A stretch of DNA of 64,000 nucleotides from Pegoplata infirma (taxonomy: Eukaryota > Arthropoda > Insecta > Diptera > Anthomyiidae), in assembly GCA_963921195.1 (NCBI GenBank), contig OY992540.1, forward strand, positions 78,047,337 to 78,111,336. The letters run 5' to 3'. Below the pieces are notes generated by a model. The model saw only the letters and a program-made list of their open reading frames with translations, made no database searches and had not been told where the DNA came from. This document shows positions 11,488 through 21,673 of the stretch, piece after piece (the stretch's first letter is position 1; every line of letters begins with the position of its first letter). Both the position numbers and the translations under genes were made by a program.

Positions 11488-11900
11488 TTACTTTAAGCCA
11501 ACATTTAGGGGGTGCCCCCTACTTATGTAATGCATTGTGTTGGTATTAGAAATAGCTAATGAGGAGAAGGAAAGAGGGAGTAGGGTTTGCGGACATATAA
11601 TTTGAATTTTTCTAAACTGTAGCCGTCTGGAAAGACTTCTGCCGGAAGTTTATTCCATATACGGCTAGTTCGACCGAGAAACAAATTTTCTCTGTAATGC
11701 GTTGTGCGTTACAATGGACAGGAGGAGTCGAGTTTTTACACATACTTTATGTCGCATTGACTTCAGTCCGTGGAGCTTTTTTTCACACGCTGAGTCGAAC
11801 CAATGCATCGACAGGCGCCCCATCGCGTTGTTTTAAAACAACGTTCCGATACCTATTCGAAACTACACATTTGGGCGTAGTTTAACCTAGGTGGGGAGCG
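11488..11900 (-). pseudogene. 3' end of degenerate LINE family A, copy 1
   Basis: The sequence is homologous to 16301-16520. Both read, on the minus strand, the last coding stretch and 3' flank of one non-LTR family (phrases near 11640-11700 and 16430-16500). In this copy the upstream coding part, which should cover the RT C-terminus, is replaced at about 11900-12690 by sequence of a different element. TTTACTTTAAGCCAACATTT marks the shared 3' region and recurs in altered form at 15750. Confidence 0.6.
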
Positions 11901-12690
11901 AGTCCTATCAAACCTCTGCCTTTCTATAGGTTAGCCACCCGGTTGTATATACGCAACTCCACGCCGAGCTAACTGCTCTACCCGCGATTTGGGTACAAAC
12001 CACAACCACCACGATACTCCCCGAAGGCCCGTACCCAAAAACCAGACTGCATCTCAAAGAGATACAGGGGCCTCTGGTTACCCATGGTACCAGATTATAG
12101 TTTCCGGTCCTACTTCGTAGCAAGCTACTACCAGTTGAATTCCAAACAACTCGGGATTGGTGGCCCGCACACCAAAACACACACGCATTCAATCATATAA
12201 CTCACCTGTGTCCTGCGAAGCACATATTCGAAAGATCGACCTAAAACAACTATGCCACCAAAGCCGCCTCCTACGGAGAATTTCGCACGCCATCTCAGAA
12301 ATCTTTCTAATGCGTTCCGCTGAGGTGAGCACATGACTAACATCCCAGCCGTCGGCACTTTAAAAAAATCCCATACCAACCAAGTCACGAATATCCTAGT
12401 AAAACATTTAACAACACATGCCCTGTGAGTACAAAGCCAAGGCTAAGGCCGAAGCCAAAGTCCGGGCGATCAACCACAAACAGGAGATCACGAATATAGC
12501 CATACGATACTCGTCCATTCGTGCTAGTATCCCATCGCTGCTGCCACTCCGTGACGGCACATTTATCCAAGAGAGTCCTGCTGTCCGATGTAGCTACCTC
12601 TTGACCGCCAAGCCAGCCAGTAGGTAACAGTTCAACCCCTTCCTCAACGCACGACGCCTCACCTCCAAATCGAGCGGACGAACACACACA
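11900..12690 (-). pseudogene. R1-clade-like ORF2 C-terminal fragment
   Basis: Minus frames contain PLDLEVRRRALRKG, WQQRWDTSTNGRVSYGYIRD and FGLSLGFVLTGHVLLN. These follow the usual order of the R1-clade ORF2 C-terminus (PLDLEVRRR ... WQ.RWD.S..GR ... LTGHG..N). RNALERFLRWRAKF near 12300 may be the extreme C-terminus. Frames are broken several times. It abuts family A sequence at about 12691 so that one open frame (12594-12974) crosses the joint. The R1 assignment is from memory of the family pattern. Confidence 0.55.
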
Positions 12691-12988
12691 GTGAAGTAAT
12701 TCTTACACCGTTTTAAGAAACAAACACACATAAATGCTTCTTTCGACACTTGAAAAACATGTTGGTTCCAACGAACATCACATTGGATCCTCATGCCTAG
12801 AACATCAATAGCTATGCCACCCATGGATACAGATGCGGCTGATTCCACAAGCCGTCTGTGGGTCAACTTACAACATTGGGTCTTACGATCATTAAAATCG
12901 ACCCAATTCGCAAAACCCCACTCAGAGATTGTCGTAAGGTCATGATTTATTGTGTCAGTCATGTTCTGTGTCATAGATTCAACCTCAG
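12691..12988 (-). pseudogene. LINE family A RT thumb fragment, copy 1
   Basis: The minus frame reads MTQNMTDTINHDLTTISEWG and further VLGMRIQCDVRWNQHVF, then SKEAFMCVCFLKRCKNYFT. This is the region after the RT active site in a CR1/Jockey-like non-LTR element. The same region occurs at about 16830-17090. It is separated from its upstream half (13919 on) by the MITE at 12991-13916. Removing that MITE with one TA restores a continuous frame. Confidence 0.75.
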
Positions 12989-12990
12989 TA

Positions 12991-13916
12991 CACAGAAAAT
13001 AATATCGTGATTTTTTTTTTAATTAAAAATGGATTTGATATTAAATTTAACTTCAATTAAACATTTTAATTGATTCAATTAATGTTTTAATTGAATTCTT
13101 AACTTTACTGAAAATAAAAATAAAATAAACAAACGAAACCGGTTTTATATGCTTTAGTGTTAGTAGCAAATGAAAAAATAAAATGCAAAAAACAACAAAA
13201 AAAACTTTTGAACTATTGTTTTGTATATTTTGGTGGTAGCAGCCAATGAATACATGAAAGCAACAAAAAAATTTAGTTTTATTGTTTTCTTTAAGGCGAG
13301 CGGTCGTTGCGGATAAATTGTTTTGATAATAAAATGTGTACAGTTGTGTTTTGCACATTGAAATATAATACAATTTTTTTTTGATTCAACTTTACTACGG
13401 CGACAAAAATGCATGCAATAACAAGATTTAAAAATAAAAATGTAATTTTAAATAGTTATTGATATTTTAAAATACTACTATAATGTTTCTATGCAAAACT
13501 ATACCAAGTGTTTATATTTAATAAAGAAAACAAATTTCTTAATAATGTAAAACAAAAACATTCTATGTTTATTTATTTTTAGGCATTTTTTGAAGTTCAA
13601 CTTTTAAAATTAAATTGAGTTTTGGTCTTTTTTCAATTAAAAATTTTATGTGAATCAATAAATCTATATTATTGATTTTCAATTTTATATTAATTTTTTT
13701 TATATATTTATTTAATTACAATTTTAATTGGTTTTCCATTTTATTTTCAATTAAAACTTTAATTGATTCAATTAAAAATTTAATTAAGTTTTAAAACTGT
13801 TTTCAAACAAAATGAGTAATTAATATGCGCATTTTCGTGATACGTCCGAAATCAATTAATTTTTTAATTGAATCAACGAATTTCGTAATTGAAATTCATT
13901 TTTATTTTTTTCTGTG
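12991..13916. mobile_element. TA-flanked MITE (CACAGAAAA ends)
   Basis: Both ends are CACAGAAAA in inverted orientation and both are flanked by TA (12989-12990, 13917-13918). This is the pattern of Tc1/mariner-type non-autonomous elements. The interior is rich in self-complementary AATTGATTCAATTAAA words near both ends. It interrupts the broken RT of family A, and the flanks join in frame across a single TA. Two minus-strand frames (13053-13414) are not recognisable proteins. Confidence 0.85.
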
Positions 13917-13918
13917 TA

Positions 13919-14580
13919 AGGTTTGGTCTATGATTAAAGGAAACTGAATAACAAATGTTGCTGTCATCTGCGAAAGAGTAGTTAGGTGGTCGTTAGGAAA
14001 AATATGAATAAGAGTAGGAGAAAAAAATTAGCCTTGCAGTACCTCTGAATTTAAATAAAACTCATCTGATGAAAACCCATCTGTAACAACATGTATAGAT
14101 CGGTCTCTGAGAAAGCACGATATAAATCGAGTAAAATCACTATCGACACCAAACGCTATAAGTTTTGAAACGAGTACACCTTGGCATACACGATCAAACG
14201 CTTTGGAAATATCTAGAGCATCTTCTTTGCTTTTACCGAATTGGTTAATATAACGACTCCAACGATCCGTAAGAAACGCTAACAGTCTTCCGTAGAACAA
14301 CTTCTACGAAAACCATACTGTCGATCATACAGAAGTGAATTCGACACCAGATAATTTACCGAGTGGTGGTTGATCATGCTCTCCATGACCTTCGAGACCT
14401 TCGAGAATTTATGTTGCCATGAAAGTTTTTGGTTTCACAGACAGATCCCAACACCTCTGAGTTACTAGATAGAAAATGTCGCCTATTCGACAAGATCACA
14501 TATAACTTCTTACAAATCTTGATGCAAGAGTTGATATTGTGCAAAGTCAGATTTAACATCGGTCAAAGTTCCTCTTAACT
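13919..14580 (-). pseudogene. LINE family A RT core fragment, copy 1
   Basis: Minus-strand reading gives SKVMESMINHH, LLYDRQYGFRRS, then RWSRYINQFGKSKEDALDIS followed by KAFDRVCQG, FISCFLRDRSIHVVTDGFSS and LQG. These are RT motifs 2-5 of a non-LTR element. Motif 3 (LDISKAFDRV) retains the first catalytic aspartate. A premature stop follows LQG, and FADD appears only after a frameshift (about 13955-13970). It is therefore dead. It aligns with 17150-17640. Confidence 0.8.
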
Positions 14581-15727
14581 TTTGTCTTGGATGTCTGCAT
14601 GACAATTGGAAATTGTGTATCATATGTCAGTATCTAGAATGTTTTCGTATAGTTTTATGCAGTTGCAGTTCCACAAGATTTTTTATTGTCATATATTTTT
14701 GATAATTTTATTGCCGTTCATGAACTTGTAAAAATTTTATATATATATTTGTTCTTGTGCTGCTAGACGGTATTTAGATTTGTTGATGTCATAGTTCTAA
14801 GTGTGTGCGTAAATCAGTGATTAAGTTGAATGATCTATAAAGGAATTATAAAATTAGTTTTAAATTAAAGGATATTTATAGAAATATTTTAATAAACTTT
14901 GTTGATAAATCTCCCAGTTTGTATAATCAAAGACGACTCTTAAACCCAACTACATAAATTTCATTCGCCCTGGCAGCCTAAATATTAATGATCAATTATC
15001 TTGTTAAGATGATTATTTAAATTGTAAACTCTTCATTACACAATAAAAATTGATTTAGTGTATTAAACTAAAAAATCCAAACCTTAAATCTTTTGTTCCA
15101 CTTTTACAAAGTCATCATCATCATTATTATTTATTTATTTAACTATCAGGGAAATCAACCAGAAATGAAAACAAATGTTTTAATTTTTTTTTTGCTGTTG
15201 GAAGACTGTAATTGTAAATGTCGAAATAAATAAAATTAAACAACTCAATTTAATTGCAAACGTTATTTAATTTTTTTTAAATATTTTAAATAACCAACCT
15301 TAGGCCATTAATCAAAATAAAATGAAACCTTTAAGACATCAAAAAACCAAAACCAGGGAAAATAAAAACTATTTGACTGACTGCCTGACATTTTTTTTTC
15401 TGTGAAATATATGCAATTATAAGATTTAAGATTTAACAACTTTACAGGAAGTCAATTAAAGACTGTGATCAATTTTAAACTTTTTGTAAACTTATTGTTA
15501 GTTTGGGTACTAGGAAAATAAAACTGTTAACCAACCCCAACCATTCAACCTATCAAATTAAAATTTTTTTAAACAATTTTCAGCAACCAATTTAAAACAT
15601 CTACTTGTTGGATGATTTTTTATTGTTGATAATATAACAAAAGTTTAAATTTAAAACACCATCATCATTCAATAAATAAAATAAACTTCACAATTTATAT
15701 GATATACGAGTGTGTTTCATAGAGTAG
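14581..15727. other. AT-rich sequence, no gene seen
   Basis: No supported feature. The sequence consists of AT-rich stretches with simple ATT repeats near 15118-15140. Confidence 0.5.
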
Positions 15728-15784
15728 GGTGAATAATTTCTTTTTAACTTAAGCAACACTTAGGGGGATATCCCCTATAAATGC
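15728..15784 (-). repeat. 3' end of LINE family A, copy 2, outer part
   Basis: TTTTTAACTTAAGCAACACTT and a nearby AGGGGGATATCCCC correspond to 11488-11525. The copy is interrupted after TATAAATGC (15776-15784), the left target duplication of the MITE at 15785. Confidence 0.65.
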
Positions 15785-16300
15785 GGTGACAGGACATAAT
15801 CCCCACGGACATTACCCGCATAACGGAAAAGGGACTATGACCGGTTCCAAAACGGTCACAATCCCAATGGGGATTATGTCCGTTCCTTGTTGGGATTACG
15901 ACCGAAATTTTTTCGGTCATAACCCCCATTCACATTATGGGGAGTAAGTCCAAAGCAATTTTGGTCATAATCCCCGTTTTCTGCATAGAGGGTGGGTTTA
16001 ATGCATGGAGTTTGTTTTCCCGCAGAAAAACTTTTAAGTAAAAAAAATCTTTTAATTTTGGGGATTATGACCAACTAGTATAGAATACATAATCCCCATA
16101 ATGGGGATTATGGCCATTTGTTACGTGGTCATTATCCCCATAAATCTGGGAATTATGTCCGTTTTTTACTGGGATTATGTCCAAATAATTTTCGGTCATA
16201 GTCCCCATTACCATTTTGGGGATTATGATCGAAATAAATTTGGTCATAGTCCCCATAACGGAAATGGGGATTATGTCCGTGGGGATTATGTCATGTCACC
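15785..16300. mobile_element. foldback MITE with 9-bp TSD (MULE-like)
   Basis: The ends are long inverted repeats starting GGTGACA(G/T)GACATAATCCCC. A perfect 9-bp direct duplication TATAAATGC flanks it (15776-15784 and 16301-16309). Nine-base duplications are typical of Mutator-like elements. The body is built almost entirely from GGGGATTATG(A/T)CC and its reverse complement. Short frames such as 16101-16331 simply translate these units. No transposase is present. Confidence 0.85.
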
Positions 16301-17695
16301 TATAAATGCAGTGCATTGTTTTGATAATTAGGAAAATATGTTATTTGAAGGAGGATAGAGGGAGAAGTGTTTGAGGATATTTTAGTTTAACTTTTCTAAA
16401 TTGTAGTTAATAGGGAAGACCTCTACTGGAAGTATCTTCCACATACGAATAGTTCGGCTTATAAATTAATTTTCTTTGTAATGTGTTGTGCGGTACACTG
16501 GGTAATCAAAACCCTGGGAAATCAAATGGATGAACCCTACTAGACATGCGAATACTCCGAACAAATACCCGGGCTCGTGGGAAAAGTTCGCTTATCTCAG
16601 TAGAACACTTACCATGATAATATCGAGAGAACAGTGTTGCATAGCTCACATGCCGACGATGATTTAAAGAGTCAATAGAGTAAAAAGAGTCAATACTGTC
16701 ATTGACAAGCCTTGACGCTCTCCTTTAAACACGGTTCTGAAAGTTAAGAATAGACTCTAAAGCCCCTTCCCTTATATGGAAGTTGTATTCCATCTTCGGC
16801 CTGATATAGGCGGTATAAATCTTAAGGAGATCAAAATAAAATGAAGTAATTCTTTTACCGTTTTAAGAAACAGTACACTTGAAAGCTTATTTCGACACTT
16901 AAAAAACATGTTTATTCCAACAGACATCACACTGGATTTTCATGCCCAGAACTTCAAAACTATCCAGTTCCTAAACATTAATACCACCCATAGATAAAGA
17001 TGACAATGTTAGTTCTACATCACGTCTATGGGTAAAATTTTCCAGACCCAACTCAGAGATTGTCTACAGTTCCTGATTGAGAGTGTCTCTTATACACGTG
17101 CCCAACCTCTTCAAGGCTTGGCCTATGTTCGAAGGAAAATGTATGGCAAATGTTGCTGTCGTCTGCAAACGAGTAGAAAGGATTGTAAGTTTGACTAATA
17201 AGGTTATTAATAAATATAAGAAAAAGAGTAGGAGAAAGAACAGAACCTTGCTGTACCATTGAGTTAAGTTGAAATCTGTCCGATGAAACCCCATCTACAA
17301 CAACACGTATACTTCGGTCTCTGAGAAAACTCGATATAAATTAAGAGAAATCATTACTGATACCAAAAACAATAAGATGAAATGTCTTGGAAATATCCAA
17401 AGCAACCACCTTACTTTCACCAAATTGGTTAATGGAATGACTCCACCGTTCCGAAAGGAACGCCATCAGGTCTCTCGTAGAACGAAATTTAAGGAAGCCA
17501 CACTGTCGGTCATTAAGAACGGAGTTTGACTCCAGATAGTCAACCATATGGTGATTTACAATGCTTTCTATAACCTTCGAGAGCGTAGAACAAATTAATA
17601 TCGGTCGATAGTTCTCAGGTTTTGAAGATGCACCTTTTTAATTAATTGGTTGAACGTAGGCCACCTTCCAGTGAAAAGGGTAGGTACCCTCCAGC
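16301..17695 (-). pseudogene. degenerate LINE family A, copy 2 (RT to 3' end)
   Basis: Reading the minus strand from 17695: PENYRPILICSTLSKVIES, NSVLNDRQCGF, RWSHSINQFGESKVVALDIS (with a decayed motif 3), QQGSVLSPTLFLIFINN, YSFADDSNICH (the FADD active site is kept), then RPKMEYN and RRHVSYATLFSRYYHGKCS. This is a CR1/Jockey-like reverse transcriptase through to its C-terminus. At least three frameshifts and several stops separate the parts. The same family gives 11488-14580. No RNase H motif was seen between the RT and the 3' end. Confidence 0.8.
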
Positions 17696-17699
17696 GAAA

Positions 17700-19348
17700 A
17701 GGGTTGCCTTATCAACCGGGTCAGTAAACACTTACCCATCCTTTATAATATTTGGGATAGAAAAATACCATGCTCTCTTTACGAACAACCAAAAGCTCTT
17801 ACTACCCCGAGAGGCACGAAGAAAAATGGCAGATGAAGTGTTCGATAGCTTTCAACTCCTCCTCATCCATGCAACTAATCGAAAAGTCATTTGACGGCCC
17901 ATTTAACCGCTCTGCGTGGTTCTCTATAAGAAAGTGTCCTGTTATTATAGTAACCACTGTCGAAATCTCTCCTTTTGGAAGTGATATCAGTTCACTTGTG
18001 CGCTTCTGATTAGGAGAAGGCCAAATCTGTAGTGTTGTCTCACACATCCATCTATTTAGCCATCTCTGATTAGTTTCCGTCGCGGAATAAAGCATACCAA
18101 CACATTCCAATTCCTGTTGGAACCTGTAAGGAAGTTCCCAGTCTTGTATGCTCATCGGCTTTGCAATTCCCTGGAATATCTCTGTGCCCTGGGACACCAT
18201 ATGAGTCGTATGTCAAACTGCTTGGTCACCTCATTTAAAGACGTGCGGCAGTTAAGGGCAGAACTCGTTTTCATTAACATTAACTCCAGGGACTTGACAG
18301 CGGCTTGACTGTCAGAATAGATGTTGACTGCAGTTTTAGACCATACATTACAACTCAACCACCATAGATTACAACTCAACCACCAACCGTCAGCCACTTC
18401 CTTTATTGCTAGCATCTATGTCTGGTAAACACGGCAATGATCTGGAAATCTTCGAGCCAGGCTCAACTCAAGCTCCTCCGAATAAACTCCAATTCTACTT
18501 ATGCGTGCAGCCTCGATCCATCCGTACAAAAATTAATGGAGGCTCCACTATTTGAAATTCCCCTCATCCAAGACTCCCTGGATTGTATCATAGTGGTAAA
18601 GTGGCGCTCAAAAAGAGGGAGCACAATCCACATTTTGTGGTGTTATCTTCTTCAAGATCGCGCTATGAAAACAATCGCTGCTCCTCCATTGCAATGTGCT
18701 ATCAAGTCGAATTGCCGACGTAGACGCATACTGCCTACCCATTATGTCTAATGGTATCTGATGAAGGAGGATTTCTAATGCAGCCGTAGGTGTAGTGCGA
18801 AGAGCACCAGTGATGCACATCGACGCCATTCTCTGTACCTTCGTGATGAGGACACAGTTTCCTTTCGTCTATAAAGCAGGCGACCAGACAATGATTTCTT
18901 TCAGCAGAAGCACCACTGCTGTATAAATACAATGAACGACCTTAGGACTAAGGCCCCAATGCCAATGGCTCTTGCGGGAATATAAATCAATCGTTGTTTT
19001 TTTTACCCGTTCCTTAATATTTCGCCTGAAATTCAACTTCCTATCTAGGAATACTCCAACATACTTGGCTCCGTCTGAGAAGGTGATTTCAGTGCCGCCC
19101 AGAGAAATTGGATCAAAAGCAGGAATATTATTTTTCCGGATTAATTCCCAGATCACAGTCTCTTGCCCATTTTGACAGATCTTTCAGAAAACCCTAAAGA
19201 ATGCCCCTTAATGTTGGCAAGTGCTTTTTCTTTACCGCTATCGCGACATCGTCAGCATATGCGACATCATGACAACCACATGCTTATAGAGAGAGCAGCA
19301 TGAAATTCAGTGCCGGATGCCAAAGAAGTGGCGAAAAACACCTAGTAC
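17700..19348 (-). pseudogene. degenerate LOA-like ORF2: RT, RNase H, zinc end
   Basis: In minus-strand order from 19300: VAYADDVAIAV (RT active site), then ISLGGTEITFSDGAKYVGVF and LDRKLNFRRNIKERVKK, CITGALRTTPTAALEILLHQ (thumb), VNIYSDSQAAVKSLELM (RNase H aspartate box), IRLIWCPRAQ, PKGEISTVVTIITGH and CMDEEELKAIEHFICHF (terminal zinc motif with lost cysteines). The order is that of an RNase H-encoding LINE such as LOA. It has many frameshifts and lacks everything upstream of YADD, cut off at 19349 by an hAT-like end. Confidence 0.8.
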
Positions 19349-19489
19349 CAGTGGCGTATACAGGGGGGGGGGCCCGGGCCCGGGGGATTTGGATTTGGTA
19401 TCAAATAACAAGTACAATATTTAAAAACTTCTTAAAAAAATCGAAAAACATTAAGAATCTAACATTTTTTGAAGAAAAAATGTTTTGAA

Positions 19490-20096
19490 ATTGAAAATTT
19501 TTCTGTTAAAAAATCTCAAAATCTGAAAATTTTTTCTTAGAATTTCTAATGAAAAAATATCTTAGAACCTGAAGTTTTATATACACAAAAATTGGACTTA
19601 ATTGTAAGTAAAATGTAGTTAAATCTTAAAACGCGACTTTGTCTTTTAGAAAAATGTCTCAGAACGAGAATATTTCTTAAAAAAAATGTTTCAGAATCTT
19701 ACACTTTTCTAAAAAAAAATGTCTCAGAATCTAAAATTTTCTATAAGAAAAATGTCTGAGAATCTAAGACTTTTTTATAGTAATAATGTCTTAAAATATT
19801 GGCCTTTTTCTCAGAATCTATGACTTTTTCTATAGGAAAAATGTCTCAGAATCTGGGACTTTTTCTATAAAGAATTCTCAGAATCTGAGGCTTTTCTACA
19901 TGAAAAATGTTTCAGAATCTGAAACTTTCTATAGGAATAATGTCTTTGAATCTGAAAAAGGTCTCAAAATCTGAGACTTTTTTTTATAAAAAAAAATTCT
20001 TAGCATCTGAGGCTTTTCTATATGAAAAATGTTTTAGAATATGAAAACTTTCTTTAAAAAAATTTCTCTGAATTTTTCTTACAATCTAGGAAAAAA

Positions 20097-20100
<4 letters not shown>
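19490..20100 (+). repeat. diverged ~35-bp TCTCAGAATCTGAG/CTATAG units, left block
   Basis: Units of about 35 bp read TCTCAGAATCTGAGACTTTT followed by TCTATAGGAAAAATG with many substitutions. They are related to the homogenised 38-bp array at 5.3-7.8 kb and continue after the LINE at 25505. Confidence 0.8.

Positions 20101-20152
<52 letters not shown>
20101..20152. repeat. 52-base poly-T run
   Basis: An uninterrupted run of T lies 18 bases before the LINE start. It may be the antisense poly-A tail of an earlier retroposed sequence or a slippage expansion. It is the longest homopolymer in the window. Confidence 0.9.
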
Positions 20153-20156
<4 letters not shown>

Positions 20157-20170
20157 AAAATAATTTTTCT
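20157..20170 (+). repeat. target site duplication, left of LINE
   Basis: AAAATAATTTTTCT here is repeated exactly at 25491-25504 directly after the LINE tail. Some of the A-rich part may be shared with the tail, so the true duplication is 10-14 bp. Confidence 0.9.
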
Positions 20171-20204
20171 CAGTCTTCGACTAACCTTCGCGTTGTACGG
20201 TTGA
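20170..20204 (+). promoter_or_regulatory. LINE internal promoter: initiator plus DPE
   Basis: TCAGTC at 20170-20175 fits the insect initiator (TCAGTY). With A at 20172 as +1, the downstream promoter element RGWYV is met exactly at +28 to +32 by GGTTG (20199-20203). This TATA-less Inr+DPE layout is known for Drosophila I, jockey and related LINEs. It places the transcription start at the first base or two of the element, so the RNA would include the promoter. Activity is inferred. Confidence 0.8.
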
Positions 20205-20312
20205 CTTTATCGATCTTGTTGAGTGTATTTTTTTTTTCTTTAATACAGTGAACCTAAAAAGTATTCGCCCGATAGTGTTTTTATACAAAAAAATCGGTAT
20301 CGCGTAGTGGAT

Positions 20313-21653
20313 ATGTCCGGTCCGCCCAATTTGGGGGACAACCGCTTTTCGTTATTAGCGGATGCCCCCCGTGCTAAAAAGAAACGCACAAATCAAAACA
20401 TTCTTGAAACATTCCCTGAACTCCCAATCATTCAAAAACCTGATCCAAAGTACATAATTATTTCTGCCGCATCTGGTGACAAAACTTTACAACAATATTC
20501 CTGTTTCTCGGTACACCGTTCCTTAAAACTAATATCTCCAGATATATTATCAGTATCAGAATTAAGAGATGGAAACCTTTTACTTCTTGTTGGTAACAAA
20601 TCAAATGCAGATAAGTTCATTGCTACTAAAACTCTACATGGAATTTGCAGTATCAGTTGTAAATATCATACTAATTTGAATTCCGCTAAAGGCACTATTT
20701 ACGCTCCGTATTTAAATGACGTCCCAGATACTGAAATTATCAAAGAATTAAGCTCGCAAGGCGTAACTGATGTTTATAAATATCAAAAGAAAAATTCGGA
20801 TGGCGTATTGAAACCATGTGGTGTTATACTACTAACCTTCGAGCGTTATTCCACTCCCGAAAAATTGGATATCTCTTGGCATAAAGTTAAAGTTAGACAG
20901 TATTTCCCCAACCCCATGCGTTGTAAAAATTGCCAACTACTCGGTCATACAACAAAATGGTGCAAAAATTCAGAAGTATGTGAGAATTGTGCTTTACCAC
21001 CTCATAAACCTGATGTATGTACGCGAACTTTTTGTGTTAACTGTTCTGACGAACACCCCTCCACCTCTAAAGATTGTAAAATATTTAAACAACAAAAGGA
21101 AATATTAAAAATCAAAACTAAAGAGAAATGTTCTTTAAAAGCTGCAAAAGAAAAATATCAAACACAACAATTAGCAGAACCTTTAATCAAGTCATACTCT
21201 GATGTCACAAACAACAATAATATTAACAAACCAACTTACAACAACAAAGCCTCTAATAATACTCAAACTGAAAAAAGCAACACTGCTGAAAAAAAAATTC
21301 CAATCAATGTTACTAAAACTACAACAACACAAATTAACAACAACAAACCAGAATTAACTAATAATGCAAGTGACAATTCTATTGTTACACAAAAAACAAC
21401 TTTACAAGAAACAAAACCACAAAAAACCCCAACAACAAATATTAACCCTAAAACAATATCTCTAATAAAGACACGGTCTATGACCAAAGCTCAAACAAGC
21501 AATTCTGCAACAACAACAAATTTAAATAAAACAAAAGAAACTCTAAACTTAACACAAAACCAAAATCTCGCTTTACCTAAGCCTACAATAACAACACCCC
21601 ACAACAATAATTATAATGAACAAGAAGAAATAATGTTTGTAGACGAAGAGTAA
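20313..21653 (+). CDS. LINE ORF1: nucleic-acid-binding protein, zinc knuckles
   Basis: This frame encodes a 446-residue Gag-like protein that would coat the element RNA and form the ribonucleoprotein. The first ATG (MSGPPNLGDN) is at 20313; an in-frame GTG two codons earlier is less likely. After an N-terminal region with basic residues AKKKR at 21-25, residues about 45-200 should fold as the RNA-binding domain of I-type ORF1 proteins. Three cysteine/histidine knuckles follow: C204-x2-C207-x4-H212-x4-C217, C223-x2-C226-x4-H231-x4-C236 and C241-x2-C244-x3-H248-x6-C255. The last 170 residues are Asn/Thr/Lys-rich, low complexity and probably disordered. It stops 20 bases before ORF2, in a different frame, and no internal stop is present. 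Confidence 0.95.
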   Translation: MSGPPNLGDNRFSLLADAPRAKKKRTNQNILETFPELPIIQKPDPKYIIISAASGDKTLQQYSCFSVHRSLKLISPDILSVSELRDGNLLLLVGNKSNADKFIATKTLHGICSISCKYHTNLNSAKGTIYAPYLNDVPDTEIIKELSSQGVTDVYKYQKKNSDGVLKPCGVILLTFERYSTPEKLDISWHKVKVRQYFPNPMRCKNCQLLGHTTKWCKNSEVCENCALPPHKPDVCTRTFCVNCSDEHPSTSKDCKIFKQQKEILKIKTKEKCSLKAAKEKYQTQQLAEPLIKSYSDVTNNNNINKPTYNNKASNNTQTEKSNTAEKKIPINVTKTTTTQINNNKPELTNNASDNSIVTQKTTLQETKPQKTPTTNINPKTISLIKTRSMTKAQTSNSATTTNLNKTKETLNLTQNQNLALPKPTITTPHNNNYNEQEEIMFVDEE

Positions 21654-21673
21654 TTCGTTTACTATTTTTCAAT

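Noticed and set aside
15744..16331. Short frames with repeated MGIM/GDYD motifs as a repeat protein
   Set aside because: They are translations of the GGGGATTATG words of the MULE-like MITE and occur on both strands.
20307..20312. GTG start two codons upstream for ORF1
   Set aside because: A eukaryotic element should use the ATG at 20313. GTG initiation is unlikely, and the two extra residues add nothing.
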